Below are positions 1 to 9,563 of a DNA stretch of 64,000 nt, in pieces. Under the pieces are notes generated by a model. The model was given only the letters and a program-made list of their open reading frames with translations. It was not told the origin of the DNA and ran no database searches. A program made the translations under genes and the position numbers. Source of the stretch: Actinotalea subterranea (lineage in GTDB: Bacteria > Actinomycetota > Actinomycetes > Actinomycetales > Cellulomonadaceae); contig NZ_VTTP01000001.1 in the NCBI RefSeq assembly GCF_008364845.1, forward strand, positions 22,731 to 86,730, given 5' to 3'. Within the stretch, counting starts at the first letter, position 1. Every line of letters starts with the position of its first letter.

Positions 1-1031
1 GGACGCTGACGCTCGCCCGCACGCCGCCCCAGCTCGCGCGCGCACGGGCGCAGGCGTCGGCGGCAACCGACTGGGGCGACGAGGTCGCACTGCTGACCGC
101 CGCCGAGGCGCAGGCCCGCGTGGGCGCCGCGGACGTCCTCGGTGCGACGTGGGCACCCGACTGCGCGCGCGTCCACCCGATGCGCCTGGTCCAGGGCCTC
201 GCGGACGCCGTCGAGCGCCGCGGGGTCCGGATCGCCGAGCACACGCGTGCGACGTCCCTCGGTCCGGGCGCGGTGGTGGTCGAGGGCCGGCCGGTGGGTG
301 GGGACAGCGCGCGCGACCGCGCCCCTCGGCCGAGCGCCACCGTCCGGGCGCGCCACGTGGTCCGCGCCACGGAGGCGTGGACGAGCCGCCTTCCGGGCCT
401 TCGCCGGGCCGTCGCACCGGTCTACTCGCTCGTCCTCGCGACCGCGCCCCTGCCCGCCGCGACATGGTCGCGGGTGGGGCTCGCGCGGTACGAGACCTTC
501 ACCGACCACCGGCACCTCGTCGTGTACGGCCAGCGCACGGCCGACGACCGCGTCGTCTTCGGCGGTCGCGGCGCGCCGTACCACTGGGGCTCGGCCATCA
601 GCCCCCACCACGACGTCGCGCCGCGCGTGTTCGCGGCCCTCGAGCGGACCCTGGGCGACCTGCTCCCCGACCTGCGGGGCGTCCCGGTGACCCACCGCTG
701 GGGCGGGCCGCTCGGGGTCCCGCGCGACTGGCACGCCTCGGTGGGCCTCGAACCCGACGGCGTGGCCCGGGCGGGCGGCTACGTGGGCGACGGGGTGGCG
801 ACGAGCAACCTCGCGGGCAGGACGCTCGCGGACCTCTTGACCGGCCGCGACACCGACCTGACGAGGCTGCCCTGGGTCGGGCACCGGTCGCGCCCCTGGG
901 AGCCCGAGCCGCTGCGCTGGCTCGGCGTCAACGCGGGACTGCGCGCGATGACCCTCGCCGACGCCGAGGAGCACCTCACCGGGCGGCAGAGCGTCGTCGC
1001 ACGCGCCATGGCACCGCTCCTTGGGCACTGA
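1..1031 (+). CDS. FAD-dependent oxidoreductase, DAO (glycine/D-amino acid oxidase) family, 5'-truncated
   Basis: The reading frame is already open at base 3 and runs to TGA at 1029-1031, so the N-terminal Rossmann dinucleotide-binding part lies outside the window. What is visible fits the DAO family: a segment like GATWAPDCARVHPMRLVQGL, where these proteins line the substrate pocket, followed by an amphipathic 'AVERRGVRI' helix and a C-terminal FAD-contact region around GGYVGDGVATSNLAGRTLADL. That last motif is typical of gamma-glutamylputrescine oxidase-like and sarcosine oxidase-like members. The substrate cannot be told. It is convergent with dxr, so nothing links it functionally to the next genes. 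The internal ATG/GTG codons near 120 are not treated as starts because the homologous frame continues upstream. Confidence 0.8.
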   Translation, partial: TLTLARTPPQLARARAQASAATDWGDEVALLTAAEAQARVGAADVLGATWAPDCARVHPMRLVQGLADAVERRGVRIAEHTRATSLGPGAVVVEGRPVGGDSARDRAPRPSATVRARHVVRATEAWTSRLPGLRRAVAPVYSLVLATAPLPAATWSRVGLARYETFTDHRHLVVYGQRTADDRVVFGGRGAPYHWGSAISPHHDVAPRVFAALERTLGDLLPDLRGVPVTHRWGGPLGVPRDWHASVGLEPDGVARAGGYVGDGVATSNLAGRTLADLLTGRDTDLTRLPWVGHRSRPWEPEPLRWLGVNAGLRAMTLADAEEHLTGRQSVVARAMAPLLGH

Positions 1032-1099
1032 CGCGCGCGGCACCGGCCCTCGGGGCACCTTCGCACGCCTGGCGGCGCGCCCCGGGCACTGACGCGCGC
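1023..1099. repeat. Direct repeat of a 16-bp 3'-end segment
   Basis: The 16-mer gggcactgacgcgcgc, which contains the stop codon of the upstream oxidoreductase, occurs at 1023-1038 and again at 1084-1099. This is consistent with a small duplication of the gene's 3' end into the convergent spacer. Confidence 0.7.
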
Positions 1100-1102
1100 C
1101 GC
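1072..1102. terminator. Candidate bidirectional hairpin in convergent gap
   Basis: Arms gcggcgcgc (1072-1080) and gcgcgccgc (1094-1102) form a 9-bp GC stem with a 13-nt loop, between the ends of the oxidoreductase (1031) and dxr (1129). There is no T tract, which is common in high-GC actinobacteria. Confidence 0.4.
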
Positions 1103-1128
1103 TGGCACGCTCCCAGGCGGTGCGCCCC

Positions 1129-2376
1129 CTACCGCCGCGCGACGAGCTCGCGGGCGCGTGCCCGCGCCCACGCCTCCGCGTCCAGGACGTCCGGCAGCGT
1201 GAGGTGAGGCGCGGCGACGTCGCTCACGTGCTCGCCGAGCACGCGCTCGACGGTGTCGACGATGTCGAGGAAGCCGATGCGGCCGGCGAGGAACGCCGCG
1301 ACGCACTCCTCGTTGGCCGCGTTGTAGACCGCCGGGTGCGTCGCCGACGCCGCGACGGCTGCCCGCGCGAGCCCGACCGCAGGGAACACCGCCTCGTCCA
1401 GCGGCTCGAAGGTCCACGCCGTCGCGGCCGACCAGTCGCACGGCGTCGCCACGGGGTCGAGCCGCTCCGGCCACGAGAGGCCGAGGGCGATCGGGAGCCG
1501 CATGTCCGGCGGCGACGCCTGGGCGATCGTCGACCCGTCGACGAACTCGACCATCGAGTGGACGACCGACTGCGGGTGGACCACGACGGTGATGTCCTGC
1601 ACGGCCACGTCGAACAGCAGGTGGGCCTCGATGAGCTCGAGCCCCTTGTTCATGAGCGTCGCCGAGTTGACCGTGACGACCGGTCCCATCGACCACGTCG
1701 GGTGGGCGAGGGCCTGCTCAGGCGTCACGGGCTTGAGGTCGTCGCGCGACGCGCCCCGGAAGGGCCCGCCCGAGGCCGTCAGCACGAGGCGACGCACCTC
1801 GTCGTGCCGGCCCGACCTCAGGGCCTGCGCGATGGCCGAGTGCTCCGAGTCCACCGGCACCACCTGGTCGGGCCGCTGCTGCGCGGCCCGCACGAGCGCG
1901 CCGCCGACCACGAGCGACTCCTTGTTGGCGAGCGCGAGCGTGCTCCCGGCCCGCAGCGCCGCGAGGGTCGGGCCCAGACCGACGGAACCAGTGATGCCGT
2001 TGAGCACGACGTCGGCGCCGCGGGACGCGAGCTGCTCGGCAGCCTGGGGACCGACGAGGAGCTCGACACCCAGGGCCGCGACACCGCGCGCCGCGGCGAG
2101 CTGCGTGATGGCCTCGAGCACCGCGGGGCCCGCCGCGGCGTCGGCCACCGCGACGGCCTGCGCGCCCGTCGCCAGCACCTGCTGGGCGAGGAGCGCCGGG
2201 TCGGAGCCGCCGGCCGCGAGCCCGACGACCTGGAACCGGCCGGGGTGCCGGGCGATCACGTCGAGCGCCTGGGTCCCGATCGACCCCGTCGAGCCGAGGA
2301 TGACGACGGTGCGCGGGGCGGTGGTGCCGGCCCGGACAGGCTCGGGCACGGCCGGGCTCGTGGCGGTGGGGTGCAC
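1129..2376 (-). CDS. dxr: 1-deoxy-D-xylulose 5-phosphate reductoisomerase
   Basis: Second step of the MEP isoprenoid pathway: NADPH-dependent conversion of DXP to 2-C-methyl-D-erythritol 4-phosphate in the cytosol. With the GTG at 2376 the protein is 415 residues, near the family's usual length. The NADPH-binding motif GSTGSIG is at residues 28-34. Further in are the metal and substrate motifs [17 protein letters not shown] and [10 protein letters not shown]. The frame stays open far upstream, but that part overlaps the divergent PH-domain gene and does not resemble Dxr. A second GTG nine codons downstream is also possible, and neither has a strong ribosome binding site. Divergent from the PH-domain gene with about 70 bp between them. 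Confidence 0.93.
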   Translation of the reverse strand: MHPTATSPAVPEPVRAGTTAPRTVVILGSTGSIGTQALDVIARHPGRFQVVGLAAGGSDPALLAQQVLATGAQAVAVADAAAGPAVLEAITQLAAARGVAALGVELLVGPQAAEQLASRGADVVLNGITGSVGLGPTLAALRAGSTLALANKESLVVGGALVRAAQQRPDQVVPVDSEHSAIAQALRSGRHDEVRRLVLTASGGPFRGASRDDLKPVTPEQALAHPTWSMGPVVTVNSATLMNKGLELIEAHLLFDVAVQDITVVVHPQSVVHSMVEFVDGSTIAQASPPDMRLPIALGLSWPERLDPVATPCDWSAATAWTFEPLDEAVFPAVGLARAAVAASATHPAVYNAANEECVAAFLAGRIGFLDIVDTVERVLGEHVSDVAAPHLTLPDVLDAEAWARARARELVARR

Positions 2377-2448
2377 GCGCCCATTGTCGCGGACGGACAC
2401 GGCGTCCGCTGCGGGACAGCCCGGGCCCGGTGGTGCGATGATCCCGGA

Positions 2449-2994
2449 ATGGTCAAGGAGTCGCTGCTCGCCACGGGTGAGAAGGTCGTGTTCACCGCGC
2501 ACGCGCACTGGAAGAACCTCGTCGTCCCGGTGCTCGTGACGGTGGCCGCAGCGGGTGCCGCCACGTACGCGCTCCTCGAGCTCGTGCCGAGCCCGCAGGA
2601 CCACGCCTGGCAGCGCTGGGCGATCGCGGCCGTCGCTGCGCTCCTCGTCGTCGTCTTCGGTCTCTGGCCCTTCCTCGGCTGGCTCACGTCGACGGACACC
2701 CTGACCACGCGGCGCCTCATCAGCCGGCGCGGCATCCTCTCGCGCGAGGGCAAGGACATCCCGATCGACCGCGTGCACTCCGTGAGCTACCGGCAGTCCC
2801 TGCTGGACCGGATGCTGGGGTGCGGCACGCTCGTCGTGCAGACCGCCGGTGACAACAGCGACGTCGAGCTGTACGACGTCGCGCGCATCGAGCGCCGGAT
2901 CCTGCAGATGCAGGAGATCATGCTCGACGAGGAGATCCCGGCCGAGGGCACGGCAGGCGCGCCGTCCGAGGCGCCGCGGCCCGACGACCTGTAG
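2449..2994 (+). CDS. PH-domain (bPH2/DUF304-type) membrane protein
   Basis: A 181-residue protein starting ATG GTC AAG. Two hydrophobic helices (about residues 24-45 and 57-79) are followed by a bacterial PH-like domain (about 82-160) with the characteristic stretch [16 protein letters not shown] and the segment [25 protein letters not shown] cut by its turn near residue 115. The tail is acidic and proline-rich. Proteins of this type are membrane-anchored with a cytosolic PH fold, and their function in actinobacteria is poorly known. Divergent from dxr, convergent with the DivIVA-domain gene. The start codon is the first in frame after the dxr start region; its ribosome binding site is weak. 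Confidence 0.85.
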   Translation: MVKESLLATGEKVVFTAHAHWKNLVVPVLVTVAAAGAATYALLELVPSPQDHAWQRWAIAAVAALLVVVFGLWPFLGWLTSTDTLTTRRLISRRGILSREGKDIPIDRVHSVSYRQSLLDRMLGCGTLVVQTAGDNSDVELYDVARIERRILQMQEIMLDEEIPAEGTAGAPSEAPRPDDL

Positions 2995-3015
2995 CCGACG
3001 CCGACGACGCGCGGC

Positions 3016-3040
3016 CGACGTCCGGCCGGGCCGGACGTCG
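3016..3040. terminator. Bidirectional hairpin between convergent genes
   Basis: Arms cgacgtccgg (3016-3025) and ccggacgtcg (3031-3040) pair perfectly over 10 bp with a 5-nt loop. It lies between the PH-domain stop (2994) and the DivIVA-domain stop (3082). Confidence 0.6.
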
Positions 3041-3081
3041 CACGTGCCGAGGTCAGCGCACGCCCGCCGCGGGCGCTCCCC

Positions 3082-3633
3082 TCACTCGACGCCGAGCAGG
3101 ACCTCGATCGCCCGGTCGCAGAAGGCGTCGACCGGGGCCTCCGCGTACGCGTTCCGGCCCTTGGCCCGCCCGAACGTCGCGTGGCGGACCTCGTCGGACG
3201 TGAGGCTCTGGCCGTGGTCGAAGTAGTCGACGAGGCGCTGGCAGAGGGCGTCCACGTCCTGCGGCGCGTAGCCCTGCTCGCCGCGGGCCGCGGGCGCGAA
3301 GCGCTCGCCGTCCGGTCGGGAGAGGCGCCCGTAGAGCGTCCGGGCCTGCGCGGCGAGGTGCTCCATCCAGGCCTGCTGACCACGCTGTGCGATGAAGTCC
3401 GTGCGCTGGCGCACGACGAAGGCACGCTCGAGGCGGTCGAGCGCCGCGTCGACGGCTGCAGTGGCGTACCCGCCGCGCACCAGGTCGAAGGCCACCTGAC
3501 GCACGTCGCGCCCGGTCAGCGGCTCCGTGCGGTCCCCCTCGTACACGCGCCTCGCGTGGTCGAAGAAGTCGTCGACGTCACCCGGGTCGTAGCCCGTGTG
3601 CAGCCGACCGACCGTCCGGAACATGCGCGTCAT
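3082..3633 (-). CDS. DivIVA-domain protein with two DivIVA-like repeats
   Basis: 183 residues. Two copies of the short actinobacterial DivIVA-type module are visible: one near residues 13-70 ([19 protein letters not shown] then [18 protein letters not shown]) and one near 120-180 ([18 protein letters not shown] then [20 protein letters not shown]). It lacks the long coiled coil of true DivIVA/Wag31, so it is not the polar growth scaffold itself. A role at the membrane or septum is only inferred. Its ATG overlaps the rlmN stop (ATGA, 3630-3633), indicating translational coupling with rlmN. Confidence 0.82.
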   Translation of the reverse strand: MTRMFRTVGRLHTGYDPGDVDDFFDHARRVYEGDRTEPLTGRDVRQVAFDLVRGGYATAAVDAALDRLERAFVVRQRTDFIAQRGQQAWMEHLAAQARTLYGRLSRPDGERFAPAARGEQGYAPQDVDALCQRLVDYFDHGQSLTSDEVRHATFGRAKGRNAYAEAPVDAFCDRAIEVLLGVE

Positions 3634-4781
3634 GAGACCTCCTCTGCCGCGAGCTGGCCGCAGGCACCGTCGATGTCGCTCCCCCGGGTGTCACGGATCG
3701 TCGTCGGGATGCCGTGCGACCGCAGCCGCGCGACGAACTCCGCCTCGACCTCGCGCTCGCTCGCCGTCCAGATGGACCCCGGGGTGGGGTTCAGCGGGAT
3801 CGGGTTCACGTGGACCCACCCGCGGCCGCGTGCCGTGAGCTTGGTCCCCAGGAGGTCCGCCCGCCACGCGTGGTCGTTCATGTCCTTGATCAGCGCGTAC
3901 TCGATGCTCACGCGTCGCCCGGTCGCGTCGAAGTAGCGACGCGCGGCGTCGAGCGCCTCGTCCACGGTCCACCGGGTGTTAATGGGCACCAGCTCGCTGC
4001 GCAGGGCGTCGTCGGGCGCGTGCAGCGACAGCGCGAGGGTGACCGGGATGCCCTCCTTCGCGAGCTTGTCGATCGCAGGGACCAGACCGACGGTGGAGAC
4101 GGTCACGTTGCGCGCGGACATGCCGAAGCCGTCGGGGGCGGGGGCCACGAACCGGCGGACCGCCTCGATGACCGTCTTGTAGTTCGCGAGCGGCTCACCC
4201 ATGCCCATGAAGACCAGGTTGGAGAGGCGACCGGGACCACCGGCCACGTCCCCGCGCTCGAGCGCGCGGGCCGCGAGGCGGACCTGCTCGACGATCTCGG
4301 CGGTCGACAGGTTGCGCGTCAGGCCCAGCTGACCGGTGGCGCAGAAGGGGCAGGCCATGCCGCAGCCCACCTGGCTCGACACGCACAGCGTCGCGCGACC
4401 CGGGTAGCGCATGAGGACCGACTCGACCTTGACGCCGTCGAAGAGCCGCCAGAGCGTCTTGACGGTCGCGCCCGCGTCGGCGGTGAGCGTGCGCACCTGC
4501 GAGAGCAGGGGCGGGAACAGCTGCTCGGCGAGGAGCTCGCGCGTCGCCTGCGGCAGGTCGGTCATCTCCGCCGGGTCGCTCGTGTGGTGCGCGTAGTAGT
4601 GCGTCGCGAGCTGAGCGGCGCGGAACGGCTTCTCCCCGAGCTCGGCGACCGCGTCGCGGCGCTGCTCGGGCGAGAGGTCGGCGAAGTGCCGCGGCGGCTT
4701 GCCGCGGCGTGGGGCGCTCATCGTCAGCGCGAGCGGGGCGCGCCCCTGCGCACCCTCGACCGCGGGTCTCACCTCAACCAT
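3630..4781 (-). CDS. rlmN: Dual-specificity 23S rRNA A2503 / tRNA A37 C2-methyltransferase
   Basis: Radical SAM enzyme that methylates C2 of A2503 in 23S rRNA and A37 in tRNAs. The 383-residue product has the radical-SAM cluster motif CxxxCxxC at Cys140, Cys144 and Cys147, the upstream Cys133, and the C-terminal methyl-carrier cysteine (Cys374 in DIDGACGQL). It also has the SAM-binding stretch [14 protein letters not shown]. The start at 4781 gives an N-terminus with an extension before [11 protein letters not shown]; Met21 (4721) is an alternative. It starts 20 bp after the cdsA stop on the same strand and overlaps the DivIVA-domain gene by 4 bp. Confidence 0.95.
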   Translation of the reverse strand: MVEVRPAVEGAQGRAPLALTMSAPRRGKPPRHFADLSPEQRRDAVAELGEKPFRAAQLATHYYAHHTSDPAEMTDLPQATRELLAEQLFPPLLSQVRTLTADAGATVKTLWRLFDGVKVESVLMRYPGRATLCVSSQVGCGMACPFCATGQLGLTRNLSTAEIVEQVRLAARALERGDVAGGPGRLSNLVFMGMGEPLANYKTVIEAVRRFVAPAPDGFGMSARNVTVSTVGLVPAIDKLAKEGIPVTLALSLHAPDDALRSELVPINTRWTVDEALDAARRYFDATGRRVSIEYALIKDMNDHAWRADLLGTKLTARGRGWVHVNPIPLNPTPGSIWTASEREVEAEFVARLRSHGIPTTIRDTRGSDIDGACGQLAAEEVS

Positions 4782-4801
4782 GGAACCGGAAGTCTGTCAC
4801 G

Positions 4802-5671
4802 TCAGAGGGCCACCTTCGGCAACGCCACGAGGAGCAGCAGGTAGACGAGCGGGGCGGTGAGCAGCAGGGAGTCGAGCCGGTCGAGCACGCCGCCGTGGCC
4901 CGGGAGCAGCGTCCCCATGTCCTTGAGCTCGAGGTCGCGCTTGAGGAGCGACTCTGCGAGGTCGCCCAGCGTGGACGTCAGCACCGATGCCACGCCGAGC
5001 GCGACGCCGACGACGGGCGAGCCGCCGAACGCCACGACCATGCCTGCCGCACCAACCCCGCCCGCGAGGACGAGGGACCCGGCGAGGCCCTCCCAGGTCT
5101 TCTTGGGGCTGACCGACGGAGCCAGCGGGTGCCTGCCGGTGAGCACCCCGGCGACGTACCCGCCCGTGTCGCTCGCCACCGCGAGGAGGACGAAGAGCGC
5201 GACGCGACGGTCGCCGTCGGGCTGCGCGAGCATGAGCATGACGAAGCCCGCCATGAACGGCACGTACGCGGCCGCGAAGGTCGCCGCGGCCGCGTCCCGC
5301 AGGGCCGCCGGCCCGCTCCCGTCGAGGACCCGCCACACCACGACGCCGCCCGCGGTGAGCATGAACGCGACGAGCAGGGCCTCCGGCCCGGACGTGTAGG
5401 ACGAGACGAGGATCCCCGCCGTGCCCACGAGCAGAGGCAGCAGCGGGATGTGGATGCCGCGCCGCACGAAGGCGTGCGCGAGCTCCCACAGCGCGGCCCC
5501 GCACGCGAGGAGGGCGACGAGGATGAAGCCTTCCTTGCGGAACAGCAGCGAGCCGGCGACGACGAGGAGCAGCGCGACGCCGACCCCGATCGCGATCGGC
5601 AGGTCGCGACCTGCGCGCGGGGTGCCCGACGGGCTGTGGGTGGCGATCTCGACTCCAGCAGACTGTGCCAT
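4802..5671 (-). CDS. cdsA: Phosphatidate cytidylyltransferase
   Basis: Makes CDP-diacylglycerol from CTP and phosphatidic acid for phospholipid synthesis in the cytoplasmic membrane. The 289-residue protein has about eight hydrophobic helices after a short polar N-terminus. Near the C-terminus it has the CDS signature: SPKKTWEG, then GDLAESLLKRDLELKDMG and LPGHGGVLDRLDSLL. It begins immediately after the frr stop (5671/5672), so the two genes form one transcription unit. This frr-cdsA-rlmN order is usual in actinobacteria. Confidence 0.95.
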   Translation of the reverse strand: MAQSAGVEIATHSPSGTPRAGRDLPIAIGVGVALLLVVAGSLLFRKEGFILVALLACGAALWELAHAFVRRGIHIPLLPLLVGTAGILVSSYTSGPEALLVAFMLTAGGVVVWRVLDGSGPAALRDAAAATFAAAYVPFMAGFVMLMLAQPDGDRRVALFVLLAVASDTGGYVAGVLTGRHPLAPSVSPKKTWEGLAGSLVLAGGVGAAGMVVAFGGSPVVGVALGVASVLTSTLGDLAESLLKRDLELKDMGTLLPGHGGVLDRLDSLLLTAPLVYLLLLVALPKVAL

Positions 5672-6229
5672 TCAGACCTCGAGCAGCTCGCTCTCCTTGT
5701 GGGTGAGCACCTGGTCGATCAGGTCGACGTGGCGCTTCGTGAGGGCCTCGAGCTCCTTCTCGGCGCGCCCGACCTCGTCCTCGCCGGCCTCACCGTCCTT
5801 CGCGATCCGGTCGAGCTCTTCCTTCGCACGACGCCGGATGTTGCGCACGGAGACGCGCGCCTCCTCGGCCTTGTGCCGGGCGAGCTTGACGTAGTCGCGG
5901 CGACGCTCCTCGGTGAGCTGCGGCAGCACGATGCGGATGATCTTGCCGTCGTTGCTCGGGTTCACGCCCAGGTCGGAGTCGCGCAGCGCACGCTCGATGT
6001 TGCCGAGCGCGCCCTGGTCGAAGGGCGACACGAGGATGGTGCGTGCCTCGGGCGTCGTGAACGACGCGAGCTGCTGCAGCGGAGTGGGCGCGCCGTAGTA
6101 GTCGACGACGACCTTGGTGAACATGGCCGCATTCGCCCGCCCCGTGCGGATCGTCGCGAAGTCTTCCTTGGCGACCTCGATCGCCTTGTCCATCTTCTCC
6201 TCGGCCTCGAGGAGGGTCTCGTCGATCAC
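5672..6229 (-). CDS. frr: Ribosome recycling factor
   Basis: Splits post-termination ribosomes together with EF-G. With GTG at 6229 the product is 185 residues, the standard length, and begins [20 protein letters not shown]. The conserved [12 protein letters not shown] and [15 protein letters not shown] stretches and the C-terminal long helices ([11 protein letters not shown]) are present. A clear ribosome binding site (aaggag) lies six bases before the GTG, which decides this start over the longer open frame upstream. pyrH lies 88 bp upstream on the same strand. Confidence 0.96.
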   Translation of the reverse strand: MIDETLLEAEEKMDKAIEVAKEDFATIRTGRANAAMFTKVVVDYYGAPTPLQQLASFTTPEARTILVSPFDQGALGNIERALRDSDLGVNPSNDGKIIRIVLPQLTEERRRDYVKLARHKAEEARVSVRNIRRRAKEELDRIAKDGEAGEDEVGRAEKELEALTKRHVDLIDQVLTHKESELLEV

Positions 6230-6317
6230 CGCTGCTCCTTCGTCTCGTCGGTCATGCAGGTCCTCGTCACCGCTCGGTCCGGGCGCCAGGCTCACGCGAG
6301 CTGTCGCGCAGCGGCTC

Positions 6318-7085
6318 TCACTCCTCGCTGAGCAGCGTGCCGATCTTCTCACCCTGCAGCGCCCGGGTGACGTTGCCTGGCTCGCCCATGCCGAACACGC
6401 GCATGCGCACACCGTTGTCCCGGCACAGGCTCAGGGCCGTGGCGTCCATGACCTCGAGCCCGTTGACCAGGGCGTCGGTGTACGTCAGCTCGGTGAGGCG
6501 CACCGCGTCGGGCGTCGTTCGCGGGTCGGCGGTGTAGACGCCGTCCACGCCGTTCTTGCCCATGAGCACCTCCTGGCAGTGGGTCTCCAGGGCGCGCTGC
6601 ACGGCCACGGTGTCGGTCGAGAAGTACGGCATGCCCGCGCCCGCACCGAAGATCACGACGCGGCCCTTCTCGAGGTGCCTGATGGCCCGGAGCGGGATGT
6701 AGGGCTCCGCGACCTGACCCATGGTGATCGCCGTCTGGACGCGGGTGCTCACACCCGCCTGCTCCAGGAAGTCCTGCAGGGCGAGGCAGTTCAGGACCGT
6801 CCCGAGCATGCCCATGTAGTCGGCGCGGGCCCGGTCGAGCCCGCTCTGGGAGAGCTCGGCGCCGCGGAAGAAGTTGCCCCCGCCCACGACGATCGCGACC
6901 TGGACACCCGAGCGGACGGCGTCCGCGATCTCCACGGCGACGCGCCGCACGACGTCGGGCGCGAGGCCCACGCTGCCGCCCCCGAAGGTCTCGCCGGAGA
7001 GCTTGAGGAGGACTCGCCGTGGCGCGGCGTCGCTCGCACCCTCGGAGGGCACCAGTGCCGGCCTGGTCGTCGCGTCGTCGTCCAC
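6318..7085 (-). CDS. pyrH: UMP kinase
   Basis: Phosphorylates UMP to UDP, the pyrimidine nucleotide step usually feedback-inhibited by UTP. The 255-residue protein has an N-terminal [19 protein letters not shown], the [16 protein letters not shown] region and the later segment [13 protein letters not shown] TALSLCRDN, all of the hexameric bacterial UMP kinase (amino acid kinase fold). The start is GTG at 7085, with GGAGGA five bases upstream. It lies between tsf and frr in the usual order. A large hairpin separates it from tsf. Confidence 0.96.
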   Translation of the reverse strand: MDDDATTRPALVPSEGASDAAPRRVLLKLSGETFGGGSVGLAPDVVRRVAVEIADAVRSGVQVAIVVGGGNFFRGAELSQSGLDRARADYMGMLGTVLNCLALQDFLEQAGVSTRVQTAITMGQVAEPYIPLRAIRHLEKGRVVIFGAGAGMPYFSTDTVAVQRALETHCQEVLMGKNGVDGVYTADPRTTPDAVRLTELTYTDALVNGLEVMDATALSLCRDNGVRMRVFGMGEPGNVTRALQGEKIGTLLSEE

Positions 7086-7182
7086 CTGGTTCCTCCAGCC
7101 TGCCGTCCGGGACCGGGGCCACGGGCCTCGGGTCGTGCCACCGCGCCCGGGGGGCGACCCGGGGCCGTGCGGTTCTCGTGCG

Positions 7183-7227
7183 GCGACGGCGGTCGACCGG
7201 CCCTGGGGCTGGATCGACCGCCGTCGC
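7183..7227 (-). terminator. Hairpin terminator after tsf
   Basis: Arms gcgacggcggtcga (7183-7196) and tcgaccgccgtcgc (7214-7227) pair perfectly over 14 bp with a 17-nt loop, 16 nt past the tsf stop on the minus strand. No U tract follows. It probably ends or attenuates the rpsB-tsf message before pyrH. Confidence 0.65.
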
Positions 7228-7242
7228 GAACGTGCGGGGTGG

Positions 7243-8082
7243 TCAGGCGCCGACGCGGAACCGTGCGAAGCCCGTGAGGGTCCCGCCCGCCTCGGTGAGC
7301 ACCTGGCCGACCGACTTCTTCTGGTCCTTCGCGAACGCCTGGTCCACGAGGACGGCCTCCTTGAAGAACCCGTTGAGGCGACCCTCGACGATCTTCGGGA
7401 GCGCGGCCTCGGGCTTGCCCTCGTTGCGCGAGGTCTCCTCGGCGATCCGGCGCTCCGACTCGACCGTCTCGGCCGGGACGTCGTCGCGCGTCAGGTAGGT
7501 CGGCGAGTAGGCCGCGATGTGCATCGCGACGTCCCGGGCGACCTCGGCACCGGCCGCGTCCGTGCCGACGAGGACGCCGACCTGGGGCGGGAGGTCCTTG
7601 TTGACCTTGTGCAGGTAGACCGTGACGGCGGGCGCGCTGATCCGCGCGACGCGCCGGAGCACGAGCTTCTCGCCGAGCATGCCCGCGGTCTCGTCGATCG
7701 TCTCGGACACCGTGCGGCCGTCGGCCTGCGACGCGAGGATCGCGGCGACGTCGTCCGTGCCGGCCGCGACGGCGGCCGCGAGGACCTTCTCCGCGAGCGC
7801 GATGAACGTCGTGTTCTTCGCGACGAAGTCCGTCTCGGAGTTGAGCTCGATCAGGACGCCCGTCTGACCCGCGGCGTCGTCCGACACGTGGGCGGCCACG
7901 AGGCCGTCCGAGGCCGAGCGGCCCTCGCGCTTGCTGACGCCCTTGAGGCCCTTCACGCGGATGATCTCGAGTGCCTTCTCGGCGTTGCCGTCAGCCTCGT
8001 CGAGCGCCTTCTTGACGTCGAGCATGCCGGCGCCCGTGCGCTCGCGCAGTGCCTTGATGTCGGCGGCGGTGTAGTTCGCCAT
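7243..8082 (-). CDS. tsf: Elongation factor Ts
   Basis: Guanine-nucleotide exchange factor for EF-Tu. The 279-residue protein begins with the UBA-like N-domain ([20 protein letters not shown]) and has the hallmark TDFVAKN motif near residue 82, which contacts EF-Tu, followed by the two subdomain repeats of the core. It lies 56 bp downstream of rpsB, the universal rpsB-tsf pair, and is followed by a terminator-like hairpin. Confidence 0.97.
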   Translation of the reverse strand: MANYTAADIKALRERTGAGMLDVKKALDEADGNAEKALEIIRVKGLKGVSKREGRSASDGLVAAHVSDDAAGQTGVLIELNSETDFVAKNTTFIALAEKVLAAAVAAGTDDVAAILASQADGRTVSETIDETAGMLGEKLVLRRVARISAPAVTVYLHKVNKDLPPQVGVLVGTDAAGAEVARDVAMHIAAYSPTYLTRDDVPAETVESERRIAEETSRNEGKPEAALPKIVEGRLNGFFKEAVLVDQAFAKDQKKSVGQVLTEAGGTLTGFARFRVGA

Positions 8083-8138
8083 GCGTCTGTCCTTGTCTGT
8101 CGTCGTGGTCCGTGGCCGCTCGGGCCGTGGGACTCAGG

Positions 8139-9122
8139 TCAGTTGGCGGTCGTGTCGTCCGCGACGGGCTCGGCAGCGGCGGGAGCGTCCGCGGCGGGTG
8201 CCGCGTCCTGACCCGTGGCCGCGACGGGCTCGTCCGTCGTGCCGACTGCCTCGACGGGGCTCTCGACCTCGGCGGCCGGGGTCTCCTCGGCCGGGGCGGC
8301 AGGCGCCTCGGCCGCAGCCGGAGCGTCCGCCGGGGCGGCGGTCGCCTCGGCGCCCGCGAGGAGCTCACGCTCCCACTCGGCGAGGGGCTCGGCGGGCGCG
8401 CCGGCCTCCTCCGAGGCGGCGGTGCGGCCCGAGTGGCGCGCGATGAGGCCCTCGGCGGCGGCGTCCGCGATCACGCGGGTGAGCAGCGTGACGGCACGGA
8501 TCGCGTCGTCGTTGCCGGGGATCTGGTAGTCGACCATGTCCGGGTCGCAGTTCGTGTCGAGGATCGCGACGACGGGGATGCCGAGCTTGCGCGCCTCGTC
8601 GACCGCGAGGTGCTCCTTGTTCGTGTCGACGATCCACACGGCGGAGGGGACCTTCGCCATGTCACGGATGCCACCGAGCGTCTTGGCGAGCTTGTCCCGC
8701 TCGCGACGCATGATGAGGAGCTCCTTCTTGGTGAAGGCGCTGCCGGCGACGTCGTCGAAGTCGATCTCCTCGAGCTCCTTGAGGCGCTGGAGACGCTTGT
8801 TGACGGTCGCGAAGTTGGTGAGCATGCCGCCGAGCCAACGCTGGTTGACGTAGGGCATCCCGACCCGCGCGGCCTGCTCGGCCACGGGCTCCTGGGCCTG
8901 CTTCTTGGTGCCGACGAAGAGGATGGTGCCGCCGTGGGCGACCGTCTCCTTGACGAACTCGTAGGCGCGGTCGATGTACGACAGCGACTGCTGGAGGTCG
9001 ACGATGTAGATGCCGTTGCGCTCCGTGAAGATGAACCGCTTCATCTTCGGGTTCCACCGGCGGGTCTGGTGCCCGAAGTGGACACCGCTCTCGAGCAGCT
9101 GGCGCATGGTCACGACGGCCAT
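8139..9122 (-). CDS. rpsB: 30S ribosomal protein S2, with acidic Ala/Pro/Glu tail
   Basis: The first 250 or so residues match S2: [22 protein letters not shown], then [27 protein letters not shown] and [22 protein letters not shown]. The remaining 75 or so residues are a low-complexity tail of Ala, Pro, Glu, Val and Asp, giving 327 residues against about 240-260 in enterobacteria. Such tails are common in high-GC actinobacteria. It is first in the rpsB-tsf operon and has a leader of about 250 bases upstream. Confidence 0.97.
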   Translation of the reverse strand: MAVVTMRQLLESGVHFGHQTRRWNPKMKRFIFTERNGIYIVDLQQSLSYIDRAYEFVKETVAHGGTILFVGTKKQAQEPVAEQAARVGMPYVNQRWLGGMLTNFATVNKRLQRLKELEEIDFDDVAGSAFTKKELLIMRRERDKLAKTLGGIRDMAKVPSAVWIVDTNKEHLAVDEARKLGIPVVAILDTNCDPDMVDYQIPGNDDAIRAVTLLTRVIADAAAEGLIARHSGRTAASEEAGAPAEPLAEWERELLAGAEATAAPADAPAAAEAPAAPAEETPAAEVESPVEAVGTTDEPVAATGQDAAPAADAPAAAEPVADDTTAN

Positions 9123-9563
9123 GGCACGTCCTTCCGGCGCGGCCCGTCAGGCCGCGCATCAGCAGGCGGAGCGCGTCGAACCACGCACCGCATCCGGTTG
9201 TCGGCGGCGGTCGGGTGACCGGACGCCCCTGGCGCCCTGCGGTGCCGACACCGTGACCACCGCTGCAGCACGCTGCACCCGTGGTCATGGACCGTCGTCG
9301 GCACGCGCTCCCGCCCCCGGAACGAGTCCGGCGGCACTGGGGTGAAGGCGCGCGATGTCACCCGGCGAGCCGGGCGCAGGTCACATGCTACCCGAGAACC
9401 GCGGGTGCCCCGGCGTGGGCCGAGCGGCTGCCGCGCGCACCTCGACGGGCGGCGCACCGGTTGGCCCGTGCCCCCGCGTCCCCAGCCCCGACGCCCTGCG
9501 GACCGTCCACAGGCCGCAGGGTCCGGCCCGCAGGGGGACGCCCCCAGGGGCGAGGGTGCGCAG
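9123..9563. other. Intergenic region: promoters of rpsB (-) and the M23-like gene (+)
   Basis: No gene is supported in these 441 bases. A -10-like TAGCAT on the minus strand (complement of 9385-9390) would put the rpsB transcription start near 9378, but no good -35 is visible. Within the resulting leader, arms at 9251-9260 and 9281-9290 (ccgtgaccac / gtggtcatgg, one mismatch) can form a hairpin that could belong to S2 autoregulation. The plus-strand promoter for the M23-like gene was not identified. Confidence 0.4.

Noticed and set aside
1120..2994. Very long plus-strand open frame across dxr
   Set aside because: Arg/Asp/Gly-rich composition with no domain; only its last 181 codons (from 2449) are a real protein. 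The rest is the reverse of dxr in high-GC DNA.
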